Position numbers and translations under genes: made by a program | The notes under the pieces: model-generated | What the model was told of the DNA's origin: nothing | Seen by the model: only the letters and a program-made list of their open reading frames with translations | The model's database searches: none | From: Anaerolineaceae bacterium | Lineage (GTDB): Bacteria; Chloroflexota; Anaerolineae; Anaerolineales; Anaerolineaceae | Length of the DNA stretch: 64,000 bases | Direction: 5' to 3' | Assembly: GCA_016927865.1 (NCBI GenBank) | Contig: JAFGLU010000122.1 | Span: forward strand, 18,356-82,355 | Shown: in pieces, positions 40,151 to 49,016 of the stretch | Numbering within the stretch: position 1 is the stretch's first letter | How the letters are laid out: each line of letters opens with the position of its first letter

Positions 40151-41950
40151 TTATTCTTCCTCCAGGCGCAGAACCGCGAAGAAGGCTTCCTGCGGGATTT
40201 CCACCATGCCGACCATCTTCATGCGGCGTTTGCCCTTCTTCTGCTTTTCCAACAGCTTCTTCTTGCGAGTAATGTCGCCGCCATAGCATTTGGCCAGCAC
40301 GTCCTTGCGCATGGCTTTAACGTTGGCCCGCGAGATAATCCTGCCCGCCGCCGAAGCCTGGATCGGCACATCGAACATCTGCCTCGGGATGATCTCCTTC
40401 AGCTTGGTCACCAGCCGCTGCCCCTTGTGGTAGGCGTCGTCGCGGTGCACAATCGCCGCCAGCGCATCCACCGGCTCATTGTTCACCAAAACTTCCAGTT
40501 TCACCAAATTGCTGGCCCGGTATTCAACGAAGAAATAGTCCATCGAAGCATAGCCGCGCGTGCGCGATTTCAAATCGTCAAAGAAATCCACAATCATCTC
40601 AGACAGCGGAATCTCAAAGGTCAACTGCACCCGCTTGGGGGCCGGATGCTCCTGCGAGCGAAACACCGCCCGCCGCTTGGAAGCCAAATCCATGATCGTG
40701 CCGAAGTAATCGGTGGGGCTGAAGATTTGCAACTGCATCCATGGCTCGCGCACTTCCAGGATCAAGCCTTCATCCGGAAGCTGCGCCGGGGAGTCGATCA
40801 GGATGACCTCGTTGGTGTTGTTCATCACCACTTCATACTCAACCGAAGGCGCGGTGACGATGATATCCAGGTCGTATTCCCGCTCGAGGCGTTCCTGGAT
40901 AATTTCCATGTGGAACAAACCCAGGAATCCGCAGCGGAAGCCAAAGTTCAAGGCTTGCGACGTCTCAGGCTGGAAGTTCAACGAAGCATCATTCAGTTGT
41001 AGCTTCTCCAGCGCATCGCGCAGGGCCGGGTAATCTTCACCCTCGGTCGGATAGATCCCAGCGAAGACCATCGGCTTGGCCTGCAAGTACCCCGGCAGCG
41101 CTTCCGCCGCCGGATTGGCGACCAGGGTAAAGGTATCCCCCACCCGGCACTCACGCACCGTCTTCAACCCGGTGGCAATGTAGCCCACGTCGCCCGCTTC
41201 CAGGAATTCAACCGGGCGCATCCCCGGCGAAAAGTAGCCAATCTCCACCGGTTTCAAATCCACGCCCGAAGCCATCAGGCGCAGCATATCGGTGGGGCGA
41301 ATTTTGCCTTCCACAATCCTCACATAAGCCACCACGCCTTTATACGCGTCGTAATGCGAATCAAAGATCATGGCTCGCAAAGGGGCCTCCGGGTTGCCCT
41401 TGGGCGGGGGCACCTGCTTGACGATGGACTCCAGCACCTTGTCGATATTGACGCCCTCTTTGGCAGAAATTCGCGGAATATCCTCGGCTGCAATCCCCAG
41501 CAGGCTGTTCAACTCCTCGGCCACTTCGTCCGGCTGGGCCGAAGCCAGGTCGATCTTGTTGATCACCGGCAGGATGGTCAGATCGGCTTCCAGGGCCAGG
41601 TACAGGTTAGCCAGCGTTTGCGCTTCCACGCCCTGGGTGGCATCCACCACCAGCAGCGCGCCCTCGCAGGCTTCCAAGGCCCGGCTGACCTCGTAGTTAA
41701 AGTCCACGTGCCCGGGGGTGTCAATCAGGTTCAGCTCGTAGGTCTTGCCGTCCGAGGCCGTATAACTCATCCGCACCGCCGAAGCCTTGATCGTCACACC
41801 CTTCTCGCGCTCCAGATCCATGCTGTCCAGCACCTGTTCGGTCATATTGCGATCCGAAATGGTGCCAGTCAACTGCAACATGCGGTCTGCCAGCGTAGAC
41901 TTGCCGTGATCAACGTGAGCGATGATACAAAAATTGCGTATATGGTCCAT
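40151..41950 (-). CDS. lepA: Elongation factor 4 (back-translocase GTPase)
   Basis: 599 residues, the full family length. The G-domain motifs are [17 protein letters not shown] and INKIDLA. The C-terminal domain specific to LepA is present ([20 protein letters not shown]). It acts on stalled or mistranslocated ribosomes. It leads the long minus-strand run of envelope genes, which is an unexpected pairing. Confidence 0.97.
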   Translation of the reverse strand: MDHIRNFCIIAHVDHGKSTLADRMLQLTGTISDRNMTEQVLDSMDLEREKGVTIKASAVRMSYTASDGKTYELNLIDTPGHVDFNYEVSRALEACEGALLVVDATQGVEAQTLANLYLALEADLTILPVINKIDLASAQPDEVAEELNSLLGIAAEDIPRISAKEGVNIDKVLESIVKQVPPPKGNPEAPLRAMIFDSHYDAYKGVVAYVRIVEGKIRPTDMLRLMASGVDLKPVEIGYFSPGMRPVEFLEAGDVGYIATGLKTVRECRVGDTFTLVANPAAEALPGYLQAKPMVFAGIYPTEGEDYPALRDALEKLQLNDASLNFQPETSQALNFGFRCGFLGLFHMEIIQERLEREYDLDIIVTAPSVEYEVVMNNTNEVILIDSPAQLPDEGLILEVREPWMQLQIFSPTDYFGTIMDLASKRRAVFRSQEHPAPKRVQLTFEIPLSEMIVDFFDDLKSRTRGYASMDYFFVEYRASNLVKLEVLVNNEPVDALAAIVHRDDAYHKGQRLVTKLKEIIPRQMFDVPIQASAAGRIISRANVKAMRKDVLAKCYGGDITRKKKLLEKQKKGKRRMKMVGMVEIPQEAFFAVLRLEEE

Positions 41951-42087
41951 GAGTTAGCTTTCCAAGGGTAACCACTCTGTTAAAGGCCGCTAAGTACCCT
42001 TTGAGTAGTTATATCCAAGGTTTTGATTATACCCGGTATCGACCATTTATGCACCCCGCGTCTCGTGGATACACGCAATCCAACGCA

Positions 42088-42615
42088 TTATCCGTCTTTT
42101 GGGCCGGGCGTCGCCACGATCAACCGCCCCATGATCACAGCCTTCTCCTGCCCATCCATGACCAGCGGCTCGAAGGTCGGCGTGGGGCTGGGCGCCATCA
42201 CTGCCAGAGTCGGCACCGAGGATGGCTGCGTGGCAGGGCGCGTCTTGTCGATGCGCAGCGCCTGGTCAGGCGGCCAGCCAGCCCAAACACCCACCCCCAC
42301 TGTCCAGGCCAGCAAGACCAAGGCCAGCATCGCCGCAGCCAGGATCATGCGCTGCTCGCGGGTGACGCGGCTCAAGGCCGCTCCGCCCGCCAATACACGC
42401 CCCCTCGCCAAAGGCGGCATCGCCCGGCTTTGGGAATGCTCGCGGAAGGTCTCGCGCAGCGATTCTTCCAGCCCGCGCAGTTCGGCCTGCTCGTGGCGGC
42501 AGTCCGCGCATCCGGCCAGATGCCGTTGCAACCCTGCAGCCTGCTCCGCGTCCAACAGCCCGTCCGCTTCGCGCAGCAAAGCCTGTTTGGCCTGTTCGTG
42601 GTTGAGTTCACTCAT
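42088..42615 (-). CDS. Membrane-bound zinc-finger anti-sigma factor
   Basis: 175 residues from ATG 42615, which has GGGAGG 8 nt upstream and lies in ATGAGTGA shared with the sigma-gene stop (8-nt overlap). The N-terminal half has the zf-HC2 pattern HLAGCADC (His-x3-Cys-x2-Cys). One membrane helix (about residues 85-107) precedes an outer Thr/Pro-rich region. It should hold the ECF sigma factor at the membrane until a signal releases it. Confidence 0.85.
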   Translation of the reverse strand: MSELNHEQAKQALLREADGLLDAEQAAGLQRHLAGCADCRHEQAELRGLEESLRETFREHSQSRAMPPLARGRVLAGGAALSRVTREQRMILAAAMLALVLLAWTVGVGVWAGWPPDQALRIDKTRPATQPSSVPTLAVMAPSPTPTFEPLVMDGQEKAVIMGRLIVATPGPKDG

Positions 42616-43177
42616 AGTTCCAACCTCCCGGCTGACTCTCACCACCCGTCAGCGCCGCTTTCAAACGCGCCCGGGCGGTGTTCAGCCGCGAATGCACCGT
42701 CCCCTCGTTGATTCCCAGAATTTGCGCAATCTCGCCCACCGGCATGTTGTGATAATAGCGCAAGATCACCGGGAGGCGCTGCTTTTCGCCCAGCGCCTGC
42801 ACCGCCGCCCACAGCTTGCGGCGGCCCTCGTGCGCAATCACCGTCTCCTCCACCGCCGGGGCTGAGCGCTCCAGCGAAAGCATCCCCGCCAGCAGTTCAT
42901 GCAGCCGCTGCCGGGCGCGCAGCTTGCGCAGCCTGCCCCGGCACACATTCAACGTCAGCGTATACAGCCAGGTCGTCAAAGCCGCCTCGCCGCGGAACTG
43001 TCCCAATCGGCTCACCGCCGCCCACAAGGCCTCCTGCGCCGCCTCCCCGGCCTCCGCCGGGTCATCCAGGATCGAAACTGCCAGCCGGAAAACCACCGGA
43101 TAGGATTGCTCCACGAAGGTTGCAATCGCATCCTGGTCACCCGCAAGGCATTGAGCAATCAACACAGCAGTTTCCAT
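42608..43177 (-). CDS. ECF-type RNA polymerase sigma factor
   Basis: 189 residues. Region 2 (about 15-85) contains AGEAAQEALWAAVSRLGQFRGEAALTTWLYTLTLN, and region 4 (about 120-175) ends with the helix-turn-helix VGEIAQILGINEGTVHSRLNTARARL. There is no region 1.1 or 3, as in ECF sigma factors. It is translationally coupled to the membrane anti-sigma factor. The regulon is unknown. Confidence 0.92.
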   Translation of the reverse strand: METAVLIAQCLAGDQDAIATFVEQSYPVVFRLAVSILDDPAEAGEAAQEALWAAVSRLGQFRGEAALTTWLYTLTLNVCRGRLRKLRARQRLHELLAGMLSLERSAPAVEETVIAHEGRRKLWAAVQALGEKQRLPVILRYYHNMPVGEIAQILGINEGTVHSRLNTARARLKAALTGGESQPGGWNYE

Positions 43178-43307
43178 CTTGGTTTATCTGAATATTTAGA
43201 TGCAGGTCAACGGGAAAACCTTCAATTCTAAGAACCGGGAAACGTTTAGAACTACCGAGCTAATATGAGCTCTTGTCATTTTCCAAACCGGTAAGTCGAT
43301 CAATTTA

Positions 43308-43832
43308 TTACAATTGACCTTCTCCAGCAAGTTGAAGCCAATATTCAATCGGCTTCTTTTTTCCTAATTCGATCAACTCAACAGTGATATTTTGCAATGC
43401 TGTTACTGCCTCAATAGGATTTGAGCTAATGACAGACGGTAGTTCGTATACACAATGCATGTATCCGCAATCAACCTTATGCTGGCAATCTGCCTCTATC
43501 TCTGCCTCAATTTTCCATCCCTGTTCCAAGGGAAACTCGTCATAAAACCAAGTAGGGTACAACGATACGATAAAATCAACCATGTGACCCCCATCAGATC
43601 CTGCTCCAACAAAACTGCTAATCTGGATTTTACCTGATGGAAACCACACAAGGTCTAGACCTGTACCTCCCCAGCCCGCATGATTTTTCCCAAAAAAGCA
43701 TGCAAATTCAAGCAACAACTTATCTGTGTTGCCTAAGATTTTCCGAATCTCAATGTCGTCGGATGGCGTTAAGAATCCAAAAACAGACTGCAATCTTGGA
43801 TTTAAATTTTTTATTGACGATGAAGTTGCCAT
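43308..43832 (-). CDS. Unknown protein, low-GC orphan
   Basis: 174 residues, not recognised. It has no signal peptide or membrane helix. Visible features are several Cys (CQHKVDCGYMHC has three close together), an aromatic- and Gly-rich middle (GWGGTGLDLVWFPSG), VSLYPTWFYDEFPLEQGW and a short Lys-rich patch near the end. Base composition and codon choice are clearly AT-richer than the genes on both sides, which suggests recent transfer. The soluble, acidic, compact look recalls immunity-type or SUKH-like small proteins, but that is only an impression. It sits between tlyA and the ECF sigma gene on the same strand. Confidence 0.6.
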   Translation of the reverse strand: MATSSSIKNLNPRLQSVFGFLTPSDDIEIRKILGNTDKLLLEFACFFGKNHAGWGGTGLDLVWFPSGKIQISSFVGAGSDGGHMVDFIVSLYPTWFYDEFPLEQGWKIEAEIEADCQHKVDCGYMHCVYELPSVISSNPIEAVTALQNITVELIELGKKKPIEYWLQLAGEGQL

Positions 43833-43879
43833 ACGTTTTTTTATAACCTCTTCACTTAAACAGACTATCTTGAGGTGTT

Positions 43880-44668
43880 CTAGTCCTGTTCAAACAAAGC
43901 ATCCTGACCCACAATCTGATCTAGCTCCTCACCCGCGGGATAGATTAACCACGCCAGGAACTCCGTATTCCCCTTGGGCCCCTTGAGCGCGGATCGCACC
44001 AGCCCGCGCGCGCCAAAACCGGCCTCCCGCGCATAGCCCAGCACCTCCTCCACCACCCGCCGGTGAATGCGCCCATCCTGGATCACCCCTTCTCCCCGGC
44101 TCACCTCGTCCCGCTCCGCCTCAAACTGCGGCTTGATCAACGCCACCGCCTGCCCGCCATCCGGCCCAAACCAGCCCCGCACCACCGGCAGCAGCACCTT
44201 GAGCGAGATGAACGACGCATCGATCGTCACCAGGCCCACCGGCTCCGGCAGCGACTCCACATAGCGGGCGTTGGTGCGTTCCATCACTACCACCCGCGGG
44301 TCGCTGCGCAGCTTCCAATCTAAAATGCCGTAACCCACATCCAGGGCGTAAACCTTGCCCGCCCCGTGCTGCAAGAGACAGTCCGTGAACCCCCCCGTCG
44401 AAGCGCCCAAATCGGCGCACACTTGCCCGCCCAGGTCGCCCAGCCCAAAAGCCAGCAGAGCCGGTTCCAGCTTCTCCCCGCCCCGCGAGACGAAGCGAGC
44501 GGGCTGCTCCAGCTCCACCACGGCGTCCGCGGCCACCTTGCGCCCCGCCTCGCGCACCAACTCGCCGCCCACGCGCACCTTGCCCGCCATGATCAGCGAT
44601 TGCGCCAGCACGCGGCTCTCTGCCAGCCCGCGTTCCGCCACCAACACATCCAACCGCACTTTGGTCAT
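43880..44668 (-). CDS. tlyA: TlyA-type rRNA 2'-O-methyltransferase
   Basis: 262 residues from ATG 44668. An in-frame GTG or TTG further up would add residues of low quality that cover a repeat. Residues about 1-60 form an S4 RNA-binding domain (RLDVLVAERGLAESRVLAQSLIMAGKVRVGG). The FtsJ-like domain follows: FVSRGGEKLEPAL, CADLGASTGGFTDCLL (SAM motif), TIDASFISLK and IKPQFEAERDEV. It methylates 16S C1409 and 23S C1920 in other bacteria. A TACAAT box ends 6 nt before the start with no ribosome site. Confidence 0.92.
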   Translation of the reverse strand: MTKVRLDVLVAERGLAESRVLAQSLIMAGKVRVGGELVREAGRKVAADAVVELEQPARFVSRGGEKLEPALLAFGLGDLGGQVCADLGASTGGFTDCLLQHGAGKVYALDVGYGILDWKLRSDPRVVVMERTNARYVESLPEPVGLVTIDASFISLKVLLPVVRGWFGPDGGQAVALIKPQFEAERDEVSRGEGVIQDGRIHRRVVEEVLGYAREAGFGARGLVRSALKGPKGNTEFLAWLIYPAGEELDQIVGQDALFEQD

Positions 44669-44674
44669 GTCACT

Positions 44675-44680
44675 ATTGTA
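44675..44680 (-). promoter_or_regulatory. -10 box of tlyA, consistent with leaderless mRNA
   Basis: TACAAT on the minus strand, 6 nt before the ATG. The position would put the first transcribed base at or next to the start codon. Confidence 0.4.
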
Positions 44681-45065
44681 CTCGCTCTCTGCCTGCCCGT
44701 TGTGCTTCATTGGGAAGCGCCGCGGTAGGGGCGCAGCGAGAGGCGAAGACAAGAGAATCTACTCAAATCGCGCTGCGCCCATGCAGCGAGAGGCGAAGAC
44801 AAGCTATGCGGTAAAACCTGTTCGGGCACAGCTCGGCTCTGGATAATTCCCACGACTTCGGCCACCGCTGTGCCCCTACCCGACAATTCCTCTCTTCCAT
44901 TCCTGCGAATTCGCGTTCACTCTGGCCTTGCCAGGGCCATTCGCGGAAAAATTTCTGTTCTTCCATTCGGCGTAATTCGTGTGAATTCGCGGAAAAATTC
45001 TTCTCTTCATTTGCGCACATTCGCGTTTATTCGCGGATCGTTCCCTCTCTTCCCCCGAGTTATGC
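44681..45065. repeat. Non-coding spacer with two short repeat sets
   Basis: Between divergent tlyA and the prenyltransferase gene. A 21-bp direct repeat (core GCGAGAGGCGAAGACAAG) is at 44733-44753 and 44783-44803, 50 bp apart. Further right, three degenerate units of about 45 bp share ATTCGCGG at 44939, 44985 and 45029, most followed by a run of A and a TTC-rich stretch. No reading frame here is convincing. Confidence 0.6.
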
Positions 45066-45071
45066 TATCAT
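45066..45071 (+). promoter_or_regulatory. Possible -10 box of the prenyltransferase operon
   Basis: TATCAT ends 6 nt before the ATG at 45078. There is no ribosome site in the gap and no clear -35. Confidence 0.3.
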
Positions 45072-45077
45072 TAAACC

Positions 45078-45953
45078 ATGCTCAAAGCCCTCCTCAAAAC
45101 CATGCGCCTGCGCCAATGGACCAAGAACGCCTTCGTTCTGGCCGCCGTCGTCTTCGACCGCCAGCTCAGCATCTCCAATCCCACCCCCCTGCTGCGCTCG
45201 CTGGCCGCCGTCCTGCTCTTCTGCCTCATCTCCAGCAGCGTCTACATCATCAACGACCTGCTCGACATCCAGGCCGACCGCCAGCACCCCGTCAAGCGCA
45301 ACCGCCCCATCGCCTCGGGCAAGTTGCCTATCCCGGTTGCCATCGTCGCCGCTGTGGTTTTCGTCGTCACCTCCCTCACCCTCGCCTTCCTGTTGGCCCC
45401 CGCCCTGGCGCTCATTATCTTGCTCTATTTCGTCATGAACCTGGCCTACTCCAAGTGGCTCAAACACGTACCCATGCTGGACGTGCTCATCATCGCCGCC
45501 GGGTTCGTCCTGCGAGTCGGCGCGGGCGTAGTGGTCATCAGTGTCGAGCGCTTCTCCCCCTGGCTCTACGTAGTCATGACCCTTGGCGCCCTGTACATCG
45601 GTTTTGGCAAGCGCCGCGCCGAACTCACCCTGCTCAACGACAAAGCCAACGCCCACCGCCGCGTGCTGGAGGGCTACAACCTGCCCCTCCTCGACCACCT
45701 CATCACCATCGTCTCCAGCTCCACCATCCTCACCTACAGCCTGTACACCTTCTCGGCGCCCAACCTGCCCGAAAACCACGCCATGATGCTCACCATTCCC
45801 TTCGTGCTCTATGGCGTGTTCCGCTACATGTACCTCATCCACGTGGCGGGCAAGGGCGGCGAGCCCGAAGAGTTACTCCTCACCGACCGGCCCCTCCAGA
45901 TCGACATCGTCCTGTGGATCGCCTCGGTGCTGGTTATTTTCTACGCCTTCTAA
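45078..45953 (+). CDS. UbiA-family prenyltransferase, decaprenyl-phosphate phosphoribosyltransferase-like
   Basis: 291 residues, about nine membrane helices. The Asp-rich metal and prenyl-phosphate motif NDLLDIQAD (59-67) is followed by RQHPVKRNRPIASG, the signature of the DPPR-synthase branch (mycobacterial Rv3806c type) rather than of quinone-forming UbiA. Such enzymes join polyprenyl phosphate and PRPP to give a lipid-linked phosphoribose, the precursor of polyprenyl-phospho-arabinose or ribose. Two isoprenoid kinases follow at 3 and 7 nt, so carrier-lipid supply and use are linked in one operon. Confidence 0.85.
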   Translation: MLKALLKTMRLRQWTKNAFVLAAVVFDRQLSISNPTPLLRSLAAVLLFCLISSSVYIINDLLDIQADRQHPVKRNRPIASGKLPIPVAIVAAVVFVVTSLTLAFLLAPALALIILLYFVMNLAYSKWLKHVPMLDVLIIAAGFVLRVGAGVVVISVERFSPWLYVVMTLGALYIGFGKRRAELTLLNDKANAHRRVLEGYNLPLLDHLITIVSSSTILTYSLYTFSAPNLPENHAMMLTIPFVLYGVFRYMYLIHVAGKGGEPEELLLTDRPLQIDIVLWIASVLVIFYAF

Positions 45954-45956
45954 AAT

Positions 45957-46907
45957 ATGCCAGCCATTGCCGCCTGGGCCCCCGGTAAGATCATCCTCTT
46001 TGGCGAGCACGCGGTTGTCTACCACCGCCCCGCCATCGCCGTGCCCGTCAGCGATGTCCAGGCCCGCGCCGTCATCCTCCCCAACCCGCTCGGACAGTCC
46101 GGCTCGGTGCAAATCGACGCGCCTGATATCGGCCTAAACGCCTTGTTGTCCGAACTACCCCCCGAAAACCCCCTGGCCACCTCCATTCTGGCCGTTCAAG
46201 AACAGTTGGGCCTTTCATCTCTGCCCGCCTTCAAAATCCGTATCACCTCCACCATCCCCATCGCCGCCGGTCTCGGCTCCGGCGCCGCCATCTCCGCGGC
46301 CATCGCTCGGGCCGTCTCCAACTTCCTCGGCCACCCCCTCAGCGACTCCCAGGTCTCCGATATCGCCTACCGCGTTGACCAGTACTACCACGGCACGCCC
46401 TCCGGCATCGACAACACCGTCATCGCCCACAACCGCCCGGTGTACTTCGTCCGCGGGCAGCCTTTCCAAACCCTGCGCGTGGCCCAACCCTTCACCCTGG
46501 TCATTGGCAACAGCGGCCTGCCCAGCCCCACCGGCACGGTGGTCGGCGACCTGCGCGCCCGCTACGAAGCTGACCCGGAATCCTATGAGCCGGTCTTCAA
46601 CCACATTGGCGCCATCGCCGATCAGGCTCGCGGGGTTATCGAGCAAGGCGACCCCTTCGATCTCGGCCCCCTGCTCACCGCCAACCACGCCTTCCTGCAC
46701 CAATTGGGCGTCTCCTGCCCCGAGTTGAACCGCCTGGTCACGGCTGCCCTGGCTGCCGGAGCGCTGGGCGCCAAGCTGAGCGGCGGCGGGCGCGGTGGGA
46801 ACATGATCGCCCTCGCAGAACCAGAACTGGCCGAAGACGTTTCCGCGGCCCTCCGCGAAGCCGGGGCCGTCCACACCATCACCACCGTGGTCCAGGCTAC
46901 CCCTTGA
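45957..46907 (+). CDS. mvk: Mevalonate kinase
   Basis: 316 residues of the GHMP kinase family: WAPGKIILFGEHAVVY at the N-terminus, IPIAAGLGSGAAISAA (ATP-binding loop), SGIDNTV with the conserved Asp, and KLSGGGRGGNMIAL near the C-terminus. It phosphorylates mevalonate with ATP in the cytoplasm. The next gene is isopentenyl phosphate kinase, so the pathway is likely of the alternative type, in which phosphomevalonate is decarboxylated before the second phosphorylation. Confidence 0.92.
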   Translation: MPAIAAWAPGKIILFGEHAVVYHRPAIAVPVSDVQARAVILPNPLGQSGSVQIDAPDIGLNALLSELPPENPLATSILAVQEQLGLSSLPAFKIRITSTIPIAAGLGSGAAISAAIARAVSNFLGHPLSDSQVSDIAYRVDQYYHGTPSGIDNTVIAHNRPVYFVRGQPFQTLRVAQPFTLVIGNSGLPSPTGTVVGDLRARYEADPESYEPVFNHIGAIADQARGVIEQGDPFDLGPLLTANHAFLHQLGVSCPELNRLVTAALAAGALGAKLSGGGRGGNMIALAEPELAEDVSAALREAGAVHTITTVVQATP

Positions 46908-46914
46908 GGCACGC

Positions 46915-47760
46915 ATGACACCCCTGATCTTCCTCAAGTTGGGCGGATCGCTCATCACCGACAAGGACTCGCCGCGCACCCCGCGCCGCGAGGTGCTGGC
47001 TCGCCTGGCAGCCGAAATCGCCGCTGCCCGCGCCGCCCGCCCCGAACTGCGGCTGGTCATCGGGCATGGGTCGGGTTCGTTTGGGCACGTCCCCGCTCGC
47101 AAGCACAACACCCGCCAGGGCGTGCGCACCCCAGCCCAATGGCTGGGCTTTGCCGAAGTCTGGCAAGATGCCCGCGCCCTCAACCAGATTGTGGTCGAGG
47201 CCCTGCTCGATGCCGGGCTGCCAGTCATTGCTCTGCCCCCTTCCGCCACGCTCCTCGCCACAGACGGCGCCCCCCAACTGCCCAGCGCCCAGTTTTTCAC
47301 TCGCGCCCTGCACGCCGGGCTCATCCCCCTGGTCAACGGCGACGTAGCCTTCGATACCGTCCGCGGCGGCACGATCCTCTCTACCGAAGACGCTTTCACC
47401 GCCCTGGCTCCGGTGCTGCGCCCGGCGCGCATTCTGCTGGCCGGTTTGGAAGCAGGCGTCTGGGACGATTTCCCCGCCTGCACGCATCTGCTGGCCGAAA
47501 TCACCCCGCAAACTCTCTCCACTGCCGCCTCAGGCATCTCCGGCTCGGCCAGCGTGGACGTGACCGGCGGAATGCTCGAGAAAGTCAATCTCATGCTGCG
47601 GCTTTCCGCCCAAATCCCTGGGCTAGATGCTTTTATCTTCTCCGGCCTCCAAGCCGGGGCCGTTCAATCCGCGTTACTTGGCGACGCCTGCGGGACGCGC
47701 GTCCTTGTCCCCGGCACCGCCACGCTTCTGGATGCACAAGGGTACTCCCCGAAAGGATAG
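46915..47760 (+). CDS. ipk: Isopentenyl phosphate kinase
   Basis: 281 residues of the amino-acid kinase fold. FLKLGGSLIT is the N-terminal glycine-rich motif. GHGSGSFGH carries His58, the position of the catalytic His that marks isopentenyl phosphate kinases. DVTGGMLEKV near the C-terminus is the conserved metal/ATP segment. It converts isopentenyl phosphate to isopentenyl diphosphate, the last step of the archaeal-type mevalonate route known also in some Chloroflexota such as Roseiflexus. It lies 7 nt after mevalonate kinase; the decarboxylase is not in the window. Confidence 0.92.
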   Translation: MTPLIFLKLGGSLITDKDSPRTPRREVLARLAAEIAAARAARPELRLVIGHGSGSFGHVPARKHNTRQGVRTPAQWLGFAEVWQDARALNQIVVEALLDAGLPVIALPPSATLLATDGAPQLPSAQFFTRALHAGLIPLVNGDVAFDTVRGGTILSTEDAFTALAPVLRPARILLAGLEAGVWDDFPACTHLLAEITPQTLSTAASGISGSASVDVTGGMLEKVNLMLRLSAQIPGLDAFIFSGLQAGAVQSALLGDACGTRVLVPGTATLLDAQGYSPKG

Positions 47761-47766
47761 ACCAAA

Positions 47767-48918
47767 ATGCTGTTCACCCGTGAAAAACTCGAAGATCTGG
47801 AAAGCCAGGGCCTTGCGCCCTATGCCTGCCGCAGCAAGAGCTCGCGCGGCCGCAAATTTCCTGAAGACGAAGCCCCCTTCCGCACCGCCTTCCAGCGCGA
47901 CCGCGATCGCATTCTGCACACCACCGCTTTCCGCCGCCTGGAATACAAAACTCAAGTGTTCATCAACTACGAAGGCGACTACTACCGCACCCGCCTGACC
48001 CACACCCTGGAAGTAACCCAAATCGGCCGCTCCATCGCCGTGGCCCTCGGCGCCAATGAAATCCTCACCGAGACCATCTGCCTGGCCCACGACCTGGGCC
48101 ACCCCGCCTTTGGTCATTCCGGCGAAATGACCCTGGCCAAGCTCATGAAAGAACACGGCGGATTCGACCACAACAAGCAATCCGTGCGCATCGTCACCAA
48201 TTTGGAACACCGCTATCCCGACTTCCCCGGCCTCAACCTCACCTGGGAAGTGCTGGAAGGCATGGTCAAACACGAAACCGAGTATGACGTCTCCGATGCG
48301 CGGGACTTCAATCCCGAGCTACGCGGCCACATGGAAGCCCAGATCGCCAACGTAGCCGACGAAATGACCTACACCGCCCACGACCTGGACGACGGCCTGC
48401 GTTCCGGCATGATCACCCCCGCCATGCTCTCCGGCATCGCCTTGTGGGAGGTGGTCACCGAGAGCATCGGCTGGAAGGGCGGCGAACTGGACGATCTCAC
48501 CCGCCACCAGCTCATTCGCCGCCTGATCGGTATCTCCGTGACGGACGTGGTCCAAAACACCGACCAGCGCCTGCGCGAAAGCCTGGTTCGTTCGGTGGAC
48601 GAACTCCAGCGGTTGCCCTACAACGTGGTAGCCTTCAGCGACGAGGCCCGCCGCCGCAACCGCGAGTTGAAGGATTTTCTCTACAAAAACCTCTACCGCC
48701 ACTATCGTGTCATGCGTATGGCCGTCAAAGCCGAGCGCATCATCACCGCCCTGTTCGAGGCCTTCTGCAGCGAGCCATCCATTCTGCCCAAGCACGTTCA
48801 GGAGTTGATCCCCGAGCGCGGCCTGGAGCGCACGGTCTGCGATCACATCGCCGGCATGACCGACCGCTACGCCACCGACGAGCACCAAAAACTCTTCGAC
48901 GCCACGCGCCTGCCCTAA
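47767..48918 (+). CDS. dgt: Deoxyguanosinetriphosphate triphosphohydrolase-like protein
   Basis: 383 residues. RDRDRILHTTAFRRLEYKTQVF is the family opening, His79 lies in RLTHTLEV, His108-Asp109 in LAHDLGHPAFGH, and a later Asp is in ANVADEMTY, giving the HD metal site. It hydrolyses dNTP to nucleoside and triphosphate. The short form (under 400 residues) is the type annotated as dGTPase-like. It is the last gene of the isoprenoid operon, 6 nt after ipk. A ribosome site (AAAGGA) precedes it. Confidence 0.92.
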   Translation: MLFTREKLEDLESQGLAPYACRSKSSRGRKFPEDEAPFRTAFQRDRDRILHTTAFRRLEYKTQVFINYEGDYYRTRLTHTLEVTQIGRSIAVALGANEILTETICLAHDLGHPAFGHSGEMTLAKLMKEHGGFDHNKQSVRIVTNLEHRYPDFPGLNLTWEVLEGMVKHETEYDVSDARDFNPELRGHMEAQIANVADEMTYTAHDLDDGLRSGMITPAMLSGIALWEVVTESIGWKGGELDDLTRHQLIRRLIGISVTDVVQNTDQRLRESLVRSVDELQRLPYNVVAFSDEARRRNRELKDFLYKNLYRHYRVMRMAVKAERIITALFEAFCSEPSILPKHVQELIPERGLERTVCDHIAGMTDRYATDEHQKLFDATRLP

Positions 48919-48930
48919 CTTGTTGTGAAA

Positions 48931-48952
48931 GGGGCGGTTCATGAACCGCCCC
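48931..48952. repeat. 22-bp perfect palindrome (GTTCATGAAC family, copy 2)
   Basis: Core GGTTCATGAACC extended by GGGGC and GCCCC. It follows the dgt stop by 12 nt, so it may also end transcription. It opens the repeat-rich spacer that runs to 49404. Confidence 0.7.
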
Positions 48953-49016
48953 CTACCCTCCCTACACGCATGATCCATCGAAGGTTAGTCACCGCACCGC
49001 TTCGCCGCCCAAATTC

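Noticed and set aside
44669..44752. N-terminal extension of TlyA
   Set aside because: The added residues cover the 21-bp direct repeat, lie before the S4 domain and have no ribosome site; a -10 box sits inside them.
46215..47594. 459-codon open frame on the minus strand
   Set aside because: Antisense to mevalonate kinase and isopentenyl phosphate kinase, both with full catalytic motifs.
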